A stretch of 64,000 nucleotides of DNA from Lysobacter sp. M2-1 (lineage in GTDB: Bacteria > Pseudomonadota > Gammaproteobacteria > Xanthomonadales > Xanthomonadaceae). The stretch covers positions 179,422 to 243,421 of the forward strand of contig NZ_JAKPBU010000007.1 in the NCBI RefSeq assembly GCF_022662495.1. The letters are read 5' to 3'. The notes beneath the pieces were generated by a model, which was given only the letters and a program-made list of their open reading frames with translations, did no database searches and was not told the origin of the DNA. Shown here one piece after another: positions 26,222-34,135 of this stretch. Made by a program: the position numbers and the translations under genes. The first letter of the stretch is position 1; each line of letters starts with the position of its first letter.

Positions 26222-26917
26222 ATGCAACCACGCAGCGGCTTGGCGCAATTGCGCAAGTGCGGCATCGCAGCCGGATGGCTGCTGGCCTTCACCGCCTGCA
26301 CCCAGGCTCCTCCGCCGCATCCGCCGCCGCGATGGGAACTGGCGCAAACGAACAAGCCTACGCAACCGGCACCGGCGCATGGCCTGAAGATGCCTGCTCC
26401 GGGCAACGCCCAGGAAGCCGCGCGCGGCCAGGTCGGCGCCCTGGAAGCCGGTGTCCTGCACGAGGCCATGCGCCGGTCGACGCAGCTGCCCGATCCCGAC
26501 CGTCGCATCGATCCGGAAGCCGCCCGTGCCGCCGCGCGCACGGTAACCGGCGTGGGCTCGGTGGTCTGGGTGGACGGCGAGAATCTGCTGGCCCTGGTCG
26601 ACAGCAATGCCCGTCGCAGCCACCAGACCATCGATGAGATCTGCTACCAGTTGCAGCAGCTCGGCGATACCCTGGCGGTCGTGGTCAACCTGCAGAGCAG
26701 CGCGGCGCGCAACGGCGACGAACTCGAGATCCTCAGTCGCAACTGCCAGCTCGCGCCGGGCGACCGCGCGGCGATGCAGGCGCAGCGTCAGATCGACGTG
26801 CTCGACCCCGCCCTGCGCGCGCAGTACCGGGCCAGCAAGGAGCCCCTGCAACGATCGTCACGACGCGAGCACGATGCAGGGGACCGGAAGGCGCTGGAAG
26901 CCATCCCGGAGATGTAG
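26222..26917 (+). CDS. Putative lipoprotein of unknown function
   Basis: A 231-residue protein I do not recognise. It has a basic N terminus and hydrophobic core ending in a lipobox (LLAFTAC, Cys about 26), then a proline-rich linker (PPPHPPPRW) and a folded part from about residue 95 (TVTGVGSVVWVDGENLLALV) containing two cysteines (DEICYQ, RNCQLA). The C-terminal 35 residues are charged. It is divergent from fumarase and alone in its direction. An envelope location is inferred from the lipobox only. Confidence 0.7.
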   Translation: MQPRSGLAQLRKCGIAAGWLLAFTACTQAPPPHPPPRWELAQTNKPTQPAPAHGLKMPAPGNAQEAARGQVGALEAGVLHEAMRRSTQLPDPDRRIDPEAARAAARTVTGVGSVVWVDGENLLALVDSNARRSHQTIDEICYQLQQLGDTLAVVVNLQSSAARNGDELEILSRNCQLAPGDRAAMQAQRQIDVLDPALRAQYRASKEPLQRSSRREHDAGDRKALEAIPEM

Positions 26918-27248
26918 ACAGCGCACCGCAGGCGCATGCGCAGCCGAATCAGTTACCCGCGGAACATTTGGATATCTGGCGCGACCGAGCCGGAGCGCCG
27001 GCGTTTCCGCAATGCTGAGGCCCAACGCGATACTCACGCGTATTGCCGGACTGATGACGGATGTCATGTGATCGCCGCACAAGTCGGGGATGGCGGGCGC
27101 GACACACGACATGCAAGACGCCATCGCAGGCTTGACGCACGCCTGCATACGTGCACGCGGTCCGACTGCGTGGATTGCGCGCTTGACTGGCGCGGACCGC
27201 CACGGTATTTGTCATACGATTCGGTCGATCACAGGTTCCCCGCACCCG
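26918..27248. other. Intergenic region, 331 bases
   Basis: No gene or convincing RNA was seen here. The sequence is less GC-rich than the flanking coding DNA. It ends with a candidate promoter near 27183-27211 and carries several short CpG-rich half-palindromes (for example TGCATACGTGCA near 27139), which could be operator material for the catabolic operon that begins at 27249. Confidence 0.4.
27183..27211 (+). promoter_or_regulatory. Candidate sigma70 promoter for the 27.2-36.2 kb gene block
   Basis: TTGACT (27183-27188), a 17-base spacer and TATTTG (27206-27211) lie about 40 bases before the first gene. The -10 is a weak match, so the call is tentative. Confidence 0.3.
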
Positions 27249-28271
27249 ATGGAAGCTTCCGCCCGGCTGGGCAAACCGTCTTGCCGGCAGTTCCGCCTGT
27301 CGAATTTTCCAACCCGTCGCATGTGGCTGGCGATCCTGGCCCTGGTGCCGTGCGCGATCCATGCCGCACCGCAGCAACCCTATGCGGAAAAGATCCCTGG
27401 CAGCACCGTTGCCTTCGAGATGGTGCCGGTACCAGGCGGCAAGTTCCGCATGGGCAGCGCCACGGCGGAAACCGGACGCAGTGCGGACGAAGGCCCGCAG
27501 GCCGAAGTCACGGTGAAACCGTTCTGGATCGGCAAGCACGAAGTGACCTGGGCCGAATACGATCTGTACCGCAAGGACACCGGCATTCCGGTTTCCAGGC
27601 GCGAAGGCAGCGACGGCGACGCGATCACCCGCCCCACGCCGCCCTATGCCGATGAGAGCTGGGGTTACGGCAAGGGCAAACAACCGGCGATCGGCATGAC
27701 CTGGCACGCCGCCATGTCCTATTGCCGCTGGCTGTCGGAGAAGACCGGCCATCACTACCGGCTGCCGACCGAAGCCGAATGGGAGTACGCCGCGCGCGCA
27801 GGCACCGCCACGCCCTGGTCGTCGGGCGAGGCCGCATCGCTCGATGCGGTGGCCTGGCACGCCGGCAATTCCAATGGCGCACCGCACAAAGTGGGCGGCA
27901 AGAAGCCCAACGCGTTCGGCCTGTACGACATGCACGGCAACGTGGCGGAATGGACGCTGGACCAGTATTTGCCCAAGCGCTATGCCGCCCTGCGCGGCAA
28001 GGCCACCGATCCGGTGGCGCTGCCCGGTGCGGCGCGCTTTCCGCACGTCGTGCGTGGCGGCTCGTTCGAGGACGAACCTGCGCAGCTGCGCAGCGCCGCG
28101 CGGCGCGGCTCCAAACCCGGCTGGAGCCGGCGCGATCCGCAGGAGCCGCGCAGCATCTGGTGGCATACCGATGCCACCTTCGTCGGATTCCGGGTGGTGC
28201 GCGTGGACAACGATCCGCCCAAACTCCAACAGCTCAAATCCAAGGTCACGCGCGCGAGCCCGGACCAGTAG
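27249..28271 (+). CDS. Secreted SUMF1/formylglycine-generating-fold protein, no catalytic cysteines
   Basis: A 340-residue protein with the SUMF1 (FGE-sulfatase) fold: MVPVPGGKFRMGS near residue 58, KPFWIGKHEVTWAEYD, YCRWLSEKTGHHYRLPTEAEWEYAAR, FGLYDMHGNVAEW and the C-terminal VVRGGSFEDEPAQLR...VGFRVVRV. In true formylglycine-generating enzymes two cysteines follow the GGS block; here that stretch has none, so sulfatase activation is unlikely. A signal sequence is present (WLAILALVPCAIHAA); the ATG at 27321 is an alternative start. It opens a same-strand block of sugar-type genes, and its partner role is unknown. Confidence 0.82.
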   Translation: MEASARLGKPSCRQFRLSNFPTRRMWLAILALVPCAIHAAPQQPYAEKIPGSTVAFEMVPVPGGKFRMGSATAETGRSADEGPQAEVTVKPFWIGKHEVTWAEYDLYRKDTGIPVSRREGSDGDAITRPTPPYADESWGYGKGKQPAIGMTWHAAMSYCRWLSEKTGHHYRLPTEAEWEYAARAGTATPWSSGEAASLDAVAWHAGNSNGAPHKVGGKKPNAFGLYDMHGNVAEWTLDQYLPKRYAALRGKATDPVALPGAARFPHVVRGGSFEDEPAQLRSAARRGSKPGWSRRDPQEPRSIWWHTDATFVGFRVVRVDNDPPKLQQLKSKVTRASPDQ

Positions 28272-28310
28272 CACTGGCAGTTCCACAACCCGAACCGGAG
28301 ATTCGCAGCG

Positions 28311-29609
28311 ATGAGCGATACGCACGACCCCGCAGCCCCCGTTGCCGGCTTCACGCGACGCGACTTTCTGCGCACCACCGCCAGCGCGGCCGTCGCCGCC
28401 AGCGTTGCCGGGCGCTTCGGCATGGCCCATGCCGCCGGCAGCGACGAGATCCGGGTGGGACTGATCGGCGCCGGCGGCCGCGGCACGGGCGCATTGCGCA
28501 ATGTGCTCGATGCGGCGCCAGGCGTGCGCGTGGTTGCGATCGGCGACGTATTCCAGGATCAGATCGACGCATCGCTCAAGCAGGTCAACGCCAAGCTGGC
28601 CAAGCCGCTGGACGTTCCGAAGGAGCGGCAGTTCTCCGGACTCGACGCCTACAAGAACGTCCTCGCGCAGGACATCAATTACGTGATCCTGGCCACGCCG
28701 CCGGGCTTCCGTCCGCTGCACCTGAAGGCCGCGGTCGAAAGCGGCAAGCACATCTTCACCGAGAAACCGGTGGCGGTGGATGGCCCGGGCGTGCGCGACG
28801 TGCTCGCACTGGTCGACGTGGCCGACGCCAAAGGCCTGCGGATCGCAGCGGGCACCCAGCGACGCCACCAGGCGGGCTATATCGAGACCATCGGCCGCAT
28901 CCACGACGGCGCGATCGGTGACATCGTGGCCGCGCGCGCGTACTGGAACCAGGGTTCGCTGTGGAGCAAGCCGCGCCAGCCCGGCTGGTCGGACGCGGAG
29001 TGGATGCTGCGCAACTGGCTCTACTTCCCGTTTCTGTCGGGCGACATCATCGTCGAGCAGCACATCCACAATCCAGACGTGATCAACTGGGCAATGCAGG
29101 CGCACCCGGTGCGTGCGGTCAGCCTGGCTGGACGCCAGGTGCGCACCGCAGCGGAGTTCGGCAGCGTCTACGACCACTTCGCAACCGATTTCGAATACGA
29201 GAACGGCGTGCACCTGATGAGCATGTGCCGGCAGATCGAGAACTGCGCCAACAACGTCGGCGAGGCCCTGGTCGGCACCCGCGGCAACAGCCAGGTCGAC
29301 CGTTACACCATCACCGGCGCCAACCCGTGGAAACGTGCCGAGCGCGACGACGATCCGGATCCTTACGTGCAGGAACATGCCGACCTGATCGCGGCGATCC
29401 GCGGCAACAAGCCGCTCAACGAACTCAAGGCCGTCGCCGAAACCACCCTGACCGCGATCATGGGACGCATGGCTGGCTACACCGGGCAGGCGGTGACCTG
29501 GGACGAGGCGATGGCGTCGCAGGAAGTGCTGATGCCCGCCGACTTCAGCCTGGAATCGACGATTCCGGTTCCGGCGGTGGCCATGCCCGGTCAGACGCCG
29601 CTGACATGA
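28311..29609 (+). CDS. Tat-exported Gfo/Idh/MocA family oxidoreductase
   Basis: A 432-residue NAD(P)-linked oxidoreductase with a twin-arginine leader (TRRDFLRTTASAAVAAS, about 15-31) ending near AHAAG. The Rossmann loop VGLIGAGGRGTGALRNVL starts near residue 48 and the family EKP motif is seen in IFTEKPVAVDGPG. The C-terminal domain contains HIHNPDVINWAM and the MSMCRQIENC segment. Tat export implies that the cofactor is bound before secretion, as in glucose-fructose oxidoreductase. The substrate is probably a sugar or cyclitol; neighbours suggest a 3-keto-sugar step. Confidence 0.88.
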   Translation: MSDTHDPAAPVAGFTRRDFLRTTASAAVAASVAGRFGMAHAAGSDEIRVGLIGAGGRGTGALRNVLDAAPGVRVVAIGDVFQDQIDASLKQVNAKLAKPLDVPKERQFSGLDAYKNVLAQDINYVILATPPGFRPLHLKAAVESGKHIFTEKPVAVDGPGVRDVLALVDVADAKGLRIAAGTQRRHQAGYIETIGRIHDGAIGDIVAARAYWNQGSLWSKPRQPGWSDAEWMLRNWLYFPFLSGDIIVEQHIHNPDVINWAMQAHPVRAVSLAGRQVRTAAEFGSVYDHFATDFEYENGVHLMSMCRQIENCANNVGEALVGTRGNSQVDRYTITGANPWKRAERDDDPDPYVQEHADLIAAIRGNKPLNELKAVAETTLTAIMGRMAGYTGQAVTWDEAMASQEVLMPADFSLESTIPVPAVAMPGQTPLT

Positions 29610-29655
29610 GTGCGGTCGTCGGGGCGTACGGATCCGGGTGCACGCCCCACTACGC

Positions 29656-30717
29656 ATGAACCCGCTTCGCCTGTCTGCGGTATCGCTGCTGCTGGCCGCC
29701 ATGGCCGGCGCGGCCCTGGCCGCAGAATCGATGGATGGCGGGTTATCGCGCCATGCGTTTTCCGAGCCGCAGATGGGGACCGAGGCGCGGATCGTGGTGT
29801 ATGCGCATGATGGAGCGCAGGCGCGGCGCGCGGCGGGCGCGGGATTCGCACGCATCCGCCAGCTCGACGCGGTGCTCAGCGACTATCGCAGCGACAGCGA
29901 ACTCCGCCGCCTCGGCGCGCGCGCCGGCGCCGGCCCGGTGCACGTGAGCGCGGACCTGTTCGCCGTGCTGCAGGCTGCGCAATCCCTCGCCGAGCGCAGC
30001 GATGGCGCGTTCGACGTCACCCGTGGGGCGGTCACCCGGATCTGGCGACAGGCCCGCAAGCTCGATGAAATGCCCGATCCGGTGCGGATACGCCAGGCAC
30101 TGGCGTCGGGCAGCTATCGCGACCTGCAGCTCGATCCAGAGAGGGGCACCGTGTCGCTGGCAAGACCTGGCATCCAGCTCGACGTGGGGGGTATCGCCAA
30201 AGGCTATGTGGCCGAACAGGCGTTGCAGGCGATTCGGGCCGCCGGTGCCGAACGTGCTCTGGTAGCGCTGGGCGGCGACATCGCCGTCGGTGCGCCGCCG
30301 CCAAACGAACCCGGCTGGCGCATCGACGTGGCGCCGCTGGACGTGCCGGGTGCGCCGCCCGGCACGACCCTGCTGCTGAAGCATGCCGCAGTCTCAACTG
30401 CCGGCGATGCCGAGCAATGGATGGAAATCGACGGCGTCCGCTATTCGCATGTGCTCGATGCGCGCACGGGCTGGCCGCTTACCTTTCGCAGCACCACGAC
30501 AGTCGTGGCGCCGCGCGGGCTGCAGGCCGATGGCCTGGACACCGCGGCGTCGGTACTGGGCACCGAAGCCGGGCTGCGCCTGGTAGCCGGCGTGCCGGAC
30601 AGCGCCGTACTCATGGTCCGGCAGGATCCGGACGGACGGGTGCAGCGCGTGGCCTCGAAGGACTGGCCCTCCCCCGCCCCTACTACCGTCACCGCCGCAC
30701 TGGAGACTTTCCCATGA
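29656..30717 (+). CDS. apbE: FAD:protein FMN transferase (ApbE family)
   Basis: A 353-residue exported enzyme that attaches FMN covalently to threonine or serine of target flavoproteins in the periplasm. Features are the signal peptide (LSAVSLLLAAMAGAALAA), MGTEARIVVYA, the GAFDVT motif, DVGGIAKGYVAEQAL, ALGGDIAVG and the C-terminal YSHVLDARTGWPL and ADGLDTAASVLG, which carry flavin- and Mg-binding residues. ATG 29656 was chosen over the GTG at 29638. Its stop overlaps the next start (ATGA). No obvious FMN-binding target is encoded in this window. Confidence 0.93.
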   Translation: MNPLRLSAVSLLLAAMAGAALAAESMDGGLSRHAFSEPQMGTEARIVVYAHDGAQARRAAGAGFARIRQLDAVLSDYRSDSELRRLGARAGAGPVHVSADLFAVLQAAQSLAERSDGAFDVTRGAVTRIWRQARKLDEMPDPVRIRQALASGSYRDLQLDPERGTVSLARPGIQLDVGGIAKGYVAEQALQAIRAAGAERALVALGGDIAVGAPPPNEPGWRIDVAPLDVPGAPPGTTLLLKHAAVSTAGDAEQWMEIDGVRYSHVLDARTGWPLTFRSTTTVVAPRGLQADGLDTAASVLGTEAGLRLVAGVPDSAVLMVRQDPDGRVQRVASKDWPSPAPTTVTAALETFP

Positions 30718-31484
30718 CCCGCACTGCCGCCATCCGCACCAGCCTGCTGTCGCTCGCCTGCTCGGCATGGCTGTTGGTCGCCTGTTCGCCGGCGCCAACC
30801 GCGACACCTGACGCCGCAGCGCCGGACACCGCATCACCACAGCCCGACGCTGCGGCCGGCACGGGCGCTCCCGTCGGCGACGAAGCCGGCTTCGTGCCCC
30901 TGTTCGATGGGGCCACCCTGACTGGCTGGCACCTGTATCGCAAACCCGGCGCGCCGGTGTCGGGCTGGTCGGTCGTGGACGGCGTCCTCACCCGAACGGC
31001 GGCCAGTGGCGACCTGATCAGCGACCGCGCGTTCGGCGACTTCGACCTGCGCTTCGAATGGAAGATCTCCCCGGGCGGCAACAGCGGCGTGTTCTACCGT
31101 GCGGCCGAGGACGAGGAAGCCGCGTACTGGACCGGCATCGAATACCAGATCCTCGACAACGAACGCCATCCCGACGGCCGCAACGGACCCGACCGCCACG
31201 CCGCGGCGGTGTACGGCATGTACGCCCCAGACGGTGCGCGGACGGTGCCGGTGGGCGAATGGAATCAAGGGCGGATCGTCGCCCGCGGCGCGCATGTCGA
31301 GCACTGGCTCAACGGGGTGAAGGTCGCCGGCTATGAGCTATGGACGCCGGAGTGGAAGGCGCGCGTGGCGCAGACCAAGTTCAAGGACTGGCCACGCTAC
31401 GGGATGTTGCCGAAAGGCCACATCGGCCTGCAGGATCACGGCGACGAGGTGAGCTACCGCAATATCCGCATCAAGGAGCTGTAG
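30714..31484 (+). CDS. DUF1080 lipoprotein (3-keto-disaccharide hydrolase-like)
   Basis: A 256-residue lipoprotein with lipobox WLLVAC near residue 24, a long Ala/Pro/Asp-rich linker and one DUF1080 domain (FVPLFDGATLTGWHLYRKPG, FDLRFEWKISPGGNSGVFYR, YEIQ-like IEYQILDNERHPDG, GPDRHAAAVYGMY, GEWNQGRIVARG, ending IGLQDHGDEVSYRNIRIKEL). The domain is a concanavalin-like jelly roll; members act on 3-keto-glycosides. Lipidation places it in the periplasm or outer membrane. It is translationally coupled to apbE (ATGA overlap). Confidence 0.88.
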   Translation: MTRTAAIRTSLLSLACSAWLLVACSPAPTATPDAAAPDTASPQPDAAAGTGAPVGDEAGFVPLFDGATLTGWHLYRKPGAPVSGWSVVDGVLTRTAASGDLISDRAFGDFDLRFEWKISPGGNSGVFYRAAEDEEAAYWTGIEYQILDNERHPDGRNGPDRHAAAVYGMYAPDGARTVPVGEWNQGRIVARGAHVEHWLNGVKVAGYELWTPEWKARVAQTKFKDWPRYGMLPKGHIGLQDHGDEVSYRNIRIKEL

Positions 31485-31599
31485 CTCGACCACCCCGGAC
31501 CGCTCGGGTGACAGGCGGCCGCGATTGCAGTGCCCGTAACCACGCGTGCCGGAACGAAGCCCGGCAACCTCATCCGCAATTCCGGATAAGACAACCACA

Positions 31600-32832
31600 A
31601 TGAAAACGACCACGAGAACTCAGCTGTCGCTCATGATGTTTCTCCAGTTCTTCATCTGGGGCGGATGGTTCGTAACGCTGGGTACGTTTCTGGGCGAGAC
31701 GCTCGGCGCCAGCGGCGTGGAAACCGGCGCGGCCTTCAGTACCCAATCGTGGGGCGCGATCATCGCGCCCTTCATCATCGGCTTGATTGCTGACAGGTAT
31801 TTCAATGCCGAACGCATACTCGGCATCCTGCATCTCATCGGCGCCGTCCTGATGTTCCAGCTCTCGAGAGCGACCGATTTCGGCCAGTTCTTTCCGTACG
31901 TGCTGGGCTACATGATCGTGTACATGCCCACCCTGGCGCTGGTCAATTCCGTTTCGTTCCGCCAGATGGCCGACCCGGCCAAGGAATTTCCCTTCATTCG
32001 TGTGTGGGGAACCATCGGCTGGGTCGTGGCAGGGCTGGCGATCAGCCATCTGTTCTCGTGGGATTCGCAGGAAGGTATCGGCCAGGGCCTGTTGCGGAAC
32101 ACATTCGTCATGACGGCCATTGCGTCGGCGGCATTGGGCTTGTTCAGCTTCACCCTGCCGAAAACGCCGCCAAAGGCCCGCAGCGAGGATGCAAGCATCA
32201 GGGACAAACTCGGTCTGAGCGCGCTGGGTTTGCTGAAGGACCGGAACTTCCTGGTGTTTTTTGTTTCGTCCGTACTGATCTGCATTCCGTTGGCCTTCTA
32301 CTACCAGAACACCAATCCCTTCCTGGTCGAATCCGGGGTGGGCAAGCCGACCGGGTTGATGACGCTGGGCCAGGTGTCCGAGGTGTTCTTCATGCTGCTG
32401 CTGCCGGTCTTCCTGGTGCGCTACGGCATCAAGATGACTTTGCTGGTCGGCATGCTCGCCTGGGCACTGCGCTATGTGTTGTTCGCCTACGGCAATGCCG
32501 ACGCCCAGTTCCTCATGCTCGTCGCCGGCATCGTGCTGCACGGCATCTGCTACGACTTCTTCTTCGTATCCGGACAGATCTATACCGACTCGAAAGCCGG
32601 AGAAAGCTACCAAAGCGCGGCACAGGGCCTGATTACCTTGGCGACTTACGGCCTGGGCATGCTGATCGGGTTCTGGGTGGCCGGCATGATCACCGACATG
32701 CATGTCGTCGAAGGTGGCCACGATTGGCGAAGCATCTGGATCTACCCAGCCGTCTTTGCCGCCGGCGTGTTCGCCTTGTTCCTGCTTGCCTTCAAGAACG
32801 AGAGGATCAAGTACAAGGGCGAGGAGGTTTGA
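31600..32832 (+). CDS. MFS nucleoside/sugar:H+ symporter-like permease
   Basis: A 410-residue inner-membrane permease with about twelve transmembrane segments, of the NupG/XapB nucleoside:H+ symporter branch of the major facilitator superfamily (opening QLSLMMFLQFFIWGGWFVTLGT; RVWGTIGWVVAGL; GICYDFFFVSGQIYTD). In such operons these carriers often import oxidised sugars rather than nucleosides. The gene shows noticeably more A/T-ending codons than its neighbours. Start ATG 31600 has no strong ribosome site. It lies 115 bases after the DUF1080 gene and 4 bases before the short leader ORF. Confidence 0.88.
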   Translation: MKTTTRTQLSLMMFLQFFIWGGWFVTLGTFLGETLGASGVETGAAFSTQSWGAIIAPFIIGLIADRYFNAERILGILHLIGAVLMFQLSRATDFGQFFPYVLGYMIVYMPTLALVNSVSFRQMADPAKEFPFIRVWGTIGWVVAGLAISHLFSWDSQEGIGQGLLRNTFVMTAIASAALGLFSFTLPKTPPKARSEDASIRDKLGLSALGLLKDRNFLVFFVSSVLICIPLAFYYQNTNPFLVESGVGKPTGLMTLGQVSEVFFMLLLPVFLVRYGIKMTLLVGMLAWALRYVLFAYGNADAQFLMLVAGIVLHGICYDFFFVSGQIYTDSKAGESYQSAAQGLITLATYGLGMLIGFWVAGMITDMHVVEGGHDWRSIWIYPAVFAAGVFALFLLAFKNERIKYKGEEV

Positions 32833-32836
32833 GCAC

Positions 32837-32926
32837 ATGCAGCGCCGCCGCATTCTCCAGGTCATGACCTCGACTGCAGCAACAGGCGCCCCGGCCTTCG
32901 CTGCCGCGCAGGAGCCTGCCGCATGA
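32837..32926 (+). pseudogene. Orphan Tat-like leader ORF, 29 codons (gene remnant or leader peptide)
   Basis: A short frame opens with MQRRRILQVMTSTAATGAP, continues as a hydrophobic Ala-rich tract with an AFAAAQ cleavage-like site, and stops at once. The start is almost the same as that of the exported TIM-barrel protein at 35255 (MQRRRFLQ). It begins 4 bases after the permease stop, and its own stop overlaps the next ATG (ATGA), so it sits exactly where an operon gene would. It may be the leader left after deletion of a mature domain, or a coupling peptide. No mature protein is encoded. Confidence 0.5.
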
Positions 32927-34098
32927 GTGCCCGCATTCGCGCCGGCCTGGTGGGCGCCGGCTTCATAGGTCCCTGGCATGTCGACGCGCTGCGCCGGCTG
33001 GGCAACGTGGACGTAGTCGCCCTGGCCGGCAGCCGCCAGGACAGCGCGCAGGCTGCCGCGGACAAGCTGGGCATCGCCCGCGCCTACGGTGACTACCAGG
33101 CGCTGCTGGACGATGGCGAAGTGGACGTGGTCCACATCGCCGCGCCCAACCAGCTGCATCACCCAGTTGCCATGGCCGCGATCGCCCGCGGCAAGCACGT
33201 GGTCTGCGACAAGCCGCTGGCCAACACGGCCGCGCAGGGTCGCGAACTGCTGGACGCGGCGCGCGAAGCCGGCGTATTCCACGCGGTCACCTTCAACTAC
33301 CGCGGCAACCCGCTGGTGCAGCAGGCGCGGCAGATGGTGATCAACGCCAGCGTGGGCCGGCCGACATTCATCCATGGCCGCTACCTGCAGGACTGGCTGC
33401 TGCACGAGACCGACTGGTCCTGGCGGCTCGAGGCGGACAAGTCAGGTCCTTCCTCGGCGCTGGCCGACATCGGCTCGCACTGGTGCGACCTGGCCCAGCA
33501 TGTGGCCGGCTGCCGGATCGTGGAGGTGCTGGCCGAGCTCGGTACTGCAATTCCGCGCCGTCGCAAGCCTACCGCCGGCGGAGCCGGCACCTTCGGCGCC
33601 AATGCCGGCCAGGAAGGCGAATGGGTCGAGATGACCATGGAGGACCTGGCCAGCGTGCTGCTGCGCTTCGACAACGGTGCGCGCGGCGTGGTGAGCGTGG
33701 GTCAGGTCTGCGCCGGGCACAAGAACGATCTGGTGCTGGAAGTGTGCGGCACCCGCAGCTCGGTCAAGTGGCGGCAGGAAGCCCAGAACGAACTGTGGAT
33801 CGGTCACCGCGACCGCGCCAACGAACTGCTGCAGAAGGATCCGTCGCTGATGGACCCCGCGGTCAGCGATTACGCGCGCCTGCCCGGGGGACACCAGGAG
33901 GCCTGGGCGGACGCGTTCGGCAATCTGATGCGCGATATCTACGCCGCCATCGCGCGCTGGCCGAAGGGCGGGAAGATCGACGAAGCGCTTCCGCCCACGG
34001 TGGCGACCTTCGAGGACGGATTGCGCGCGCTGAACATCGTCGACGCCATGCTCGCCAGCGCCGCGCAAGGCGGTGTCTGGACCCGGGTCGGAAGCTGA
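32923..34098 (+). CDS. Gfo/Idh/MocA family oxidoreductase (cytoplasmic)
   Basis: A 391-residue oxidoreductase without a signal. The dinucleotide loop RAGLVGAGFIGPWHVDALR is at about residues 6-24, the substrate-pocket DKP motif in VVCDKPLANTAAQG, and the dimer domain with GPSSALADIGSHWCDLAQHV carrying the Asp-X3-His catalytic pattern. This arrangement matches inositol- or sugar-dehydrogenase-like enzymes that reduce or oxidise a ketose/aldose position with NAD(P). Its start overlaps the stop of the short leader ORF and a TIM-barrel gene follows 37 bases later. Confidence 0.9.
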   Translation: MSARIRAGLVGAGFIGPWHVDALRRLGNVDVVALAGSRQDSAQAAADKLGIARAYGDYQALLDDGEVDVVHIAAPNQLHHPVAMAAIARGKHVVCDKPLANTAAQGRELLDAAREAGVFHAVTFNYRGNPLVQQARQMVINASVGRPTFIHGRYLQDWLLHETDWSWRLEADKSGPSSALADIGSHWCDLAQHVAGCRIVEVLAELGTAIPRRRKPTAGGAGTFGANAGQEGEWVEMTMEDLASVLLRFDNGARGVVSVGQVCAGHKNDLVLEVCGTRSSVKWRQEAQNELWIGHRDRANELLQKDPSLMDPAVSDYARLPGGHQEAWADAFGNLMRDIYAAIARWPKGGKIDEALPPTVATFEDGLRALNIVDAMLASAAQGGVWTRVGS

Positions 34099-34135
34099 GG
34101 CGACGGCGCGCACCCAGCATCATGAGGAGCCTGCA

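Noticed and set aside
27249..28271. True formylglycine-generating enzyme
   Set aside because: Fold matches but the paired cysteines after the GGS block are missing and no sulfatase is near.
26949..29855. 968-codon minus-strand open frame
   Set aside because: It is the reverse of the SUMF1 and Gfo/Idh genes, low-complexity His/Arg/Ala/Gly, with no recognisable motif.
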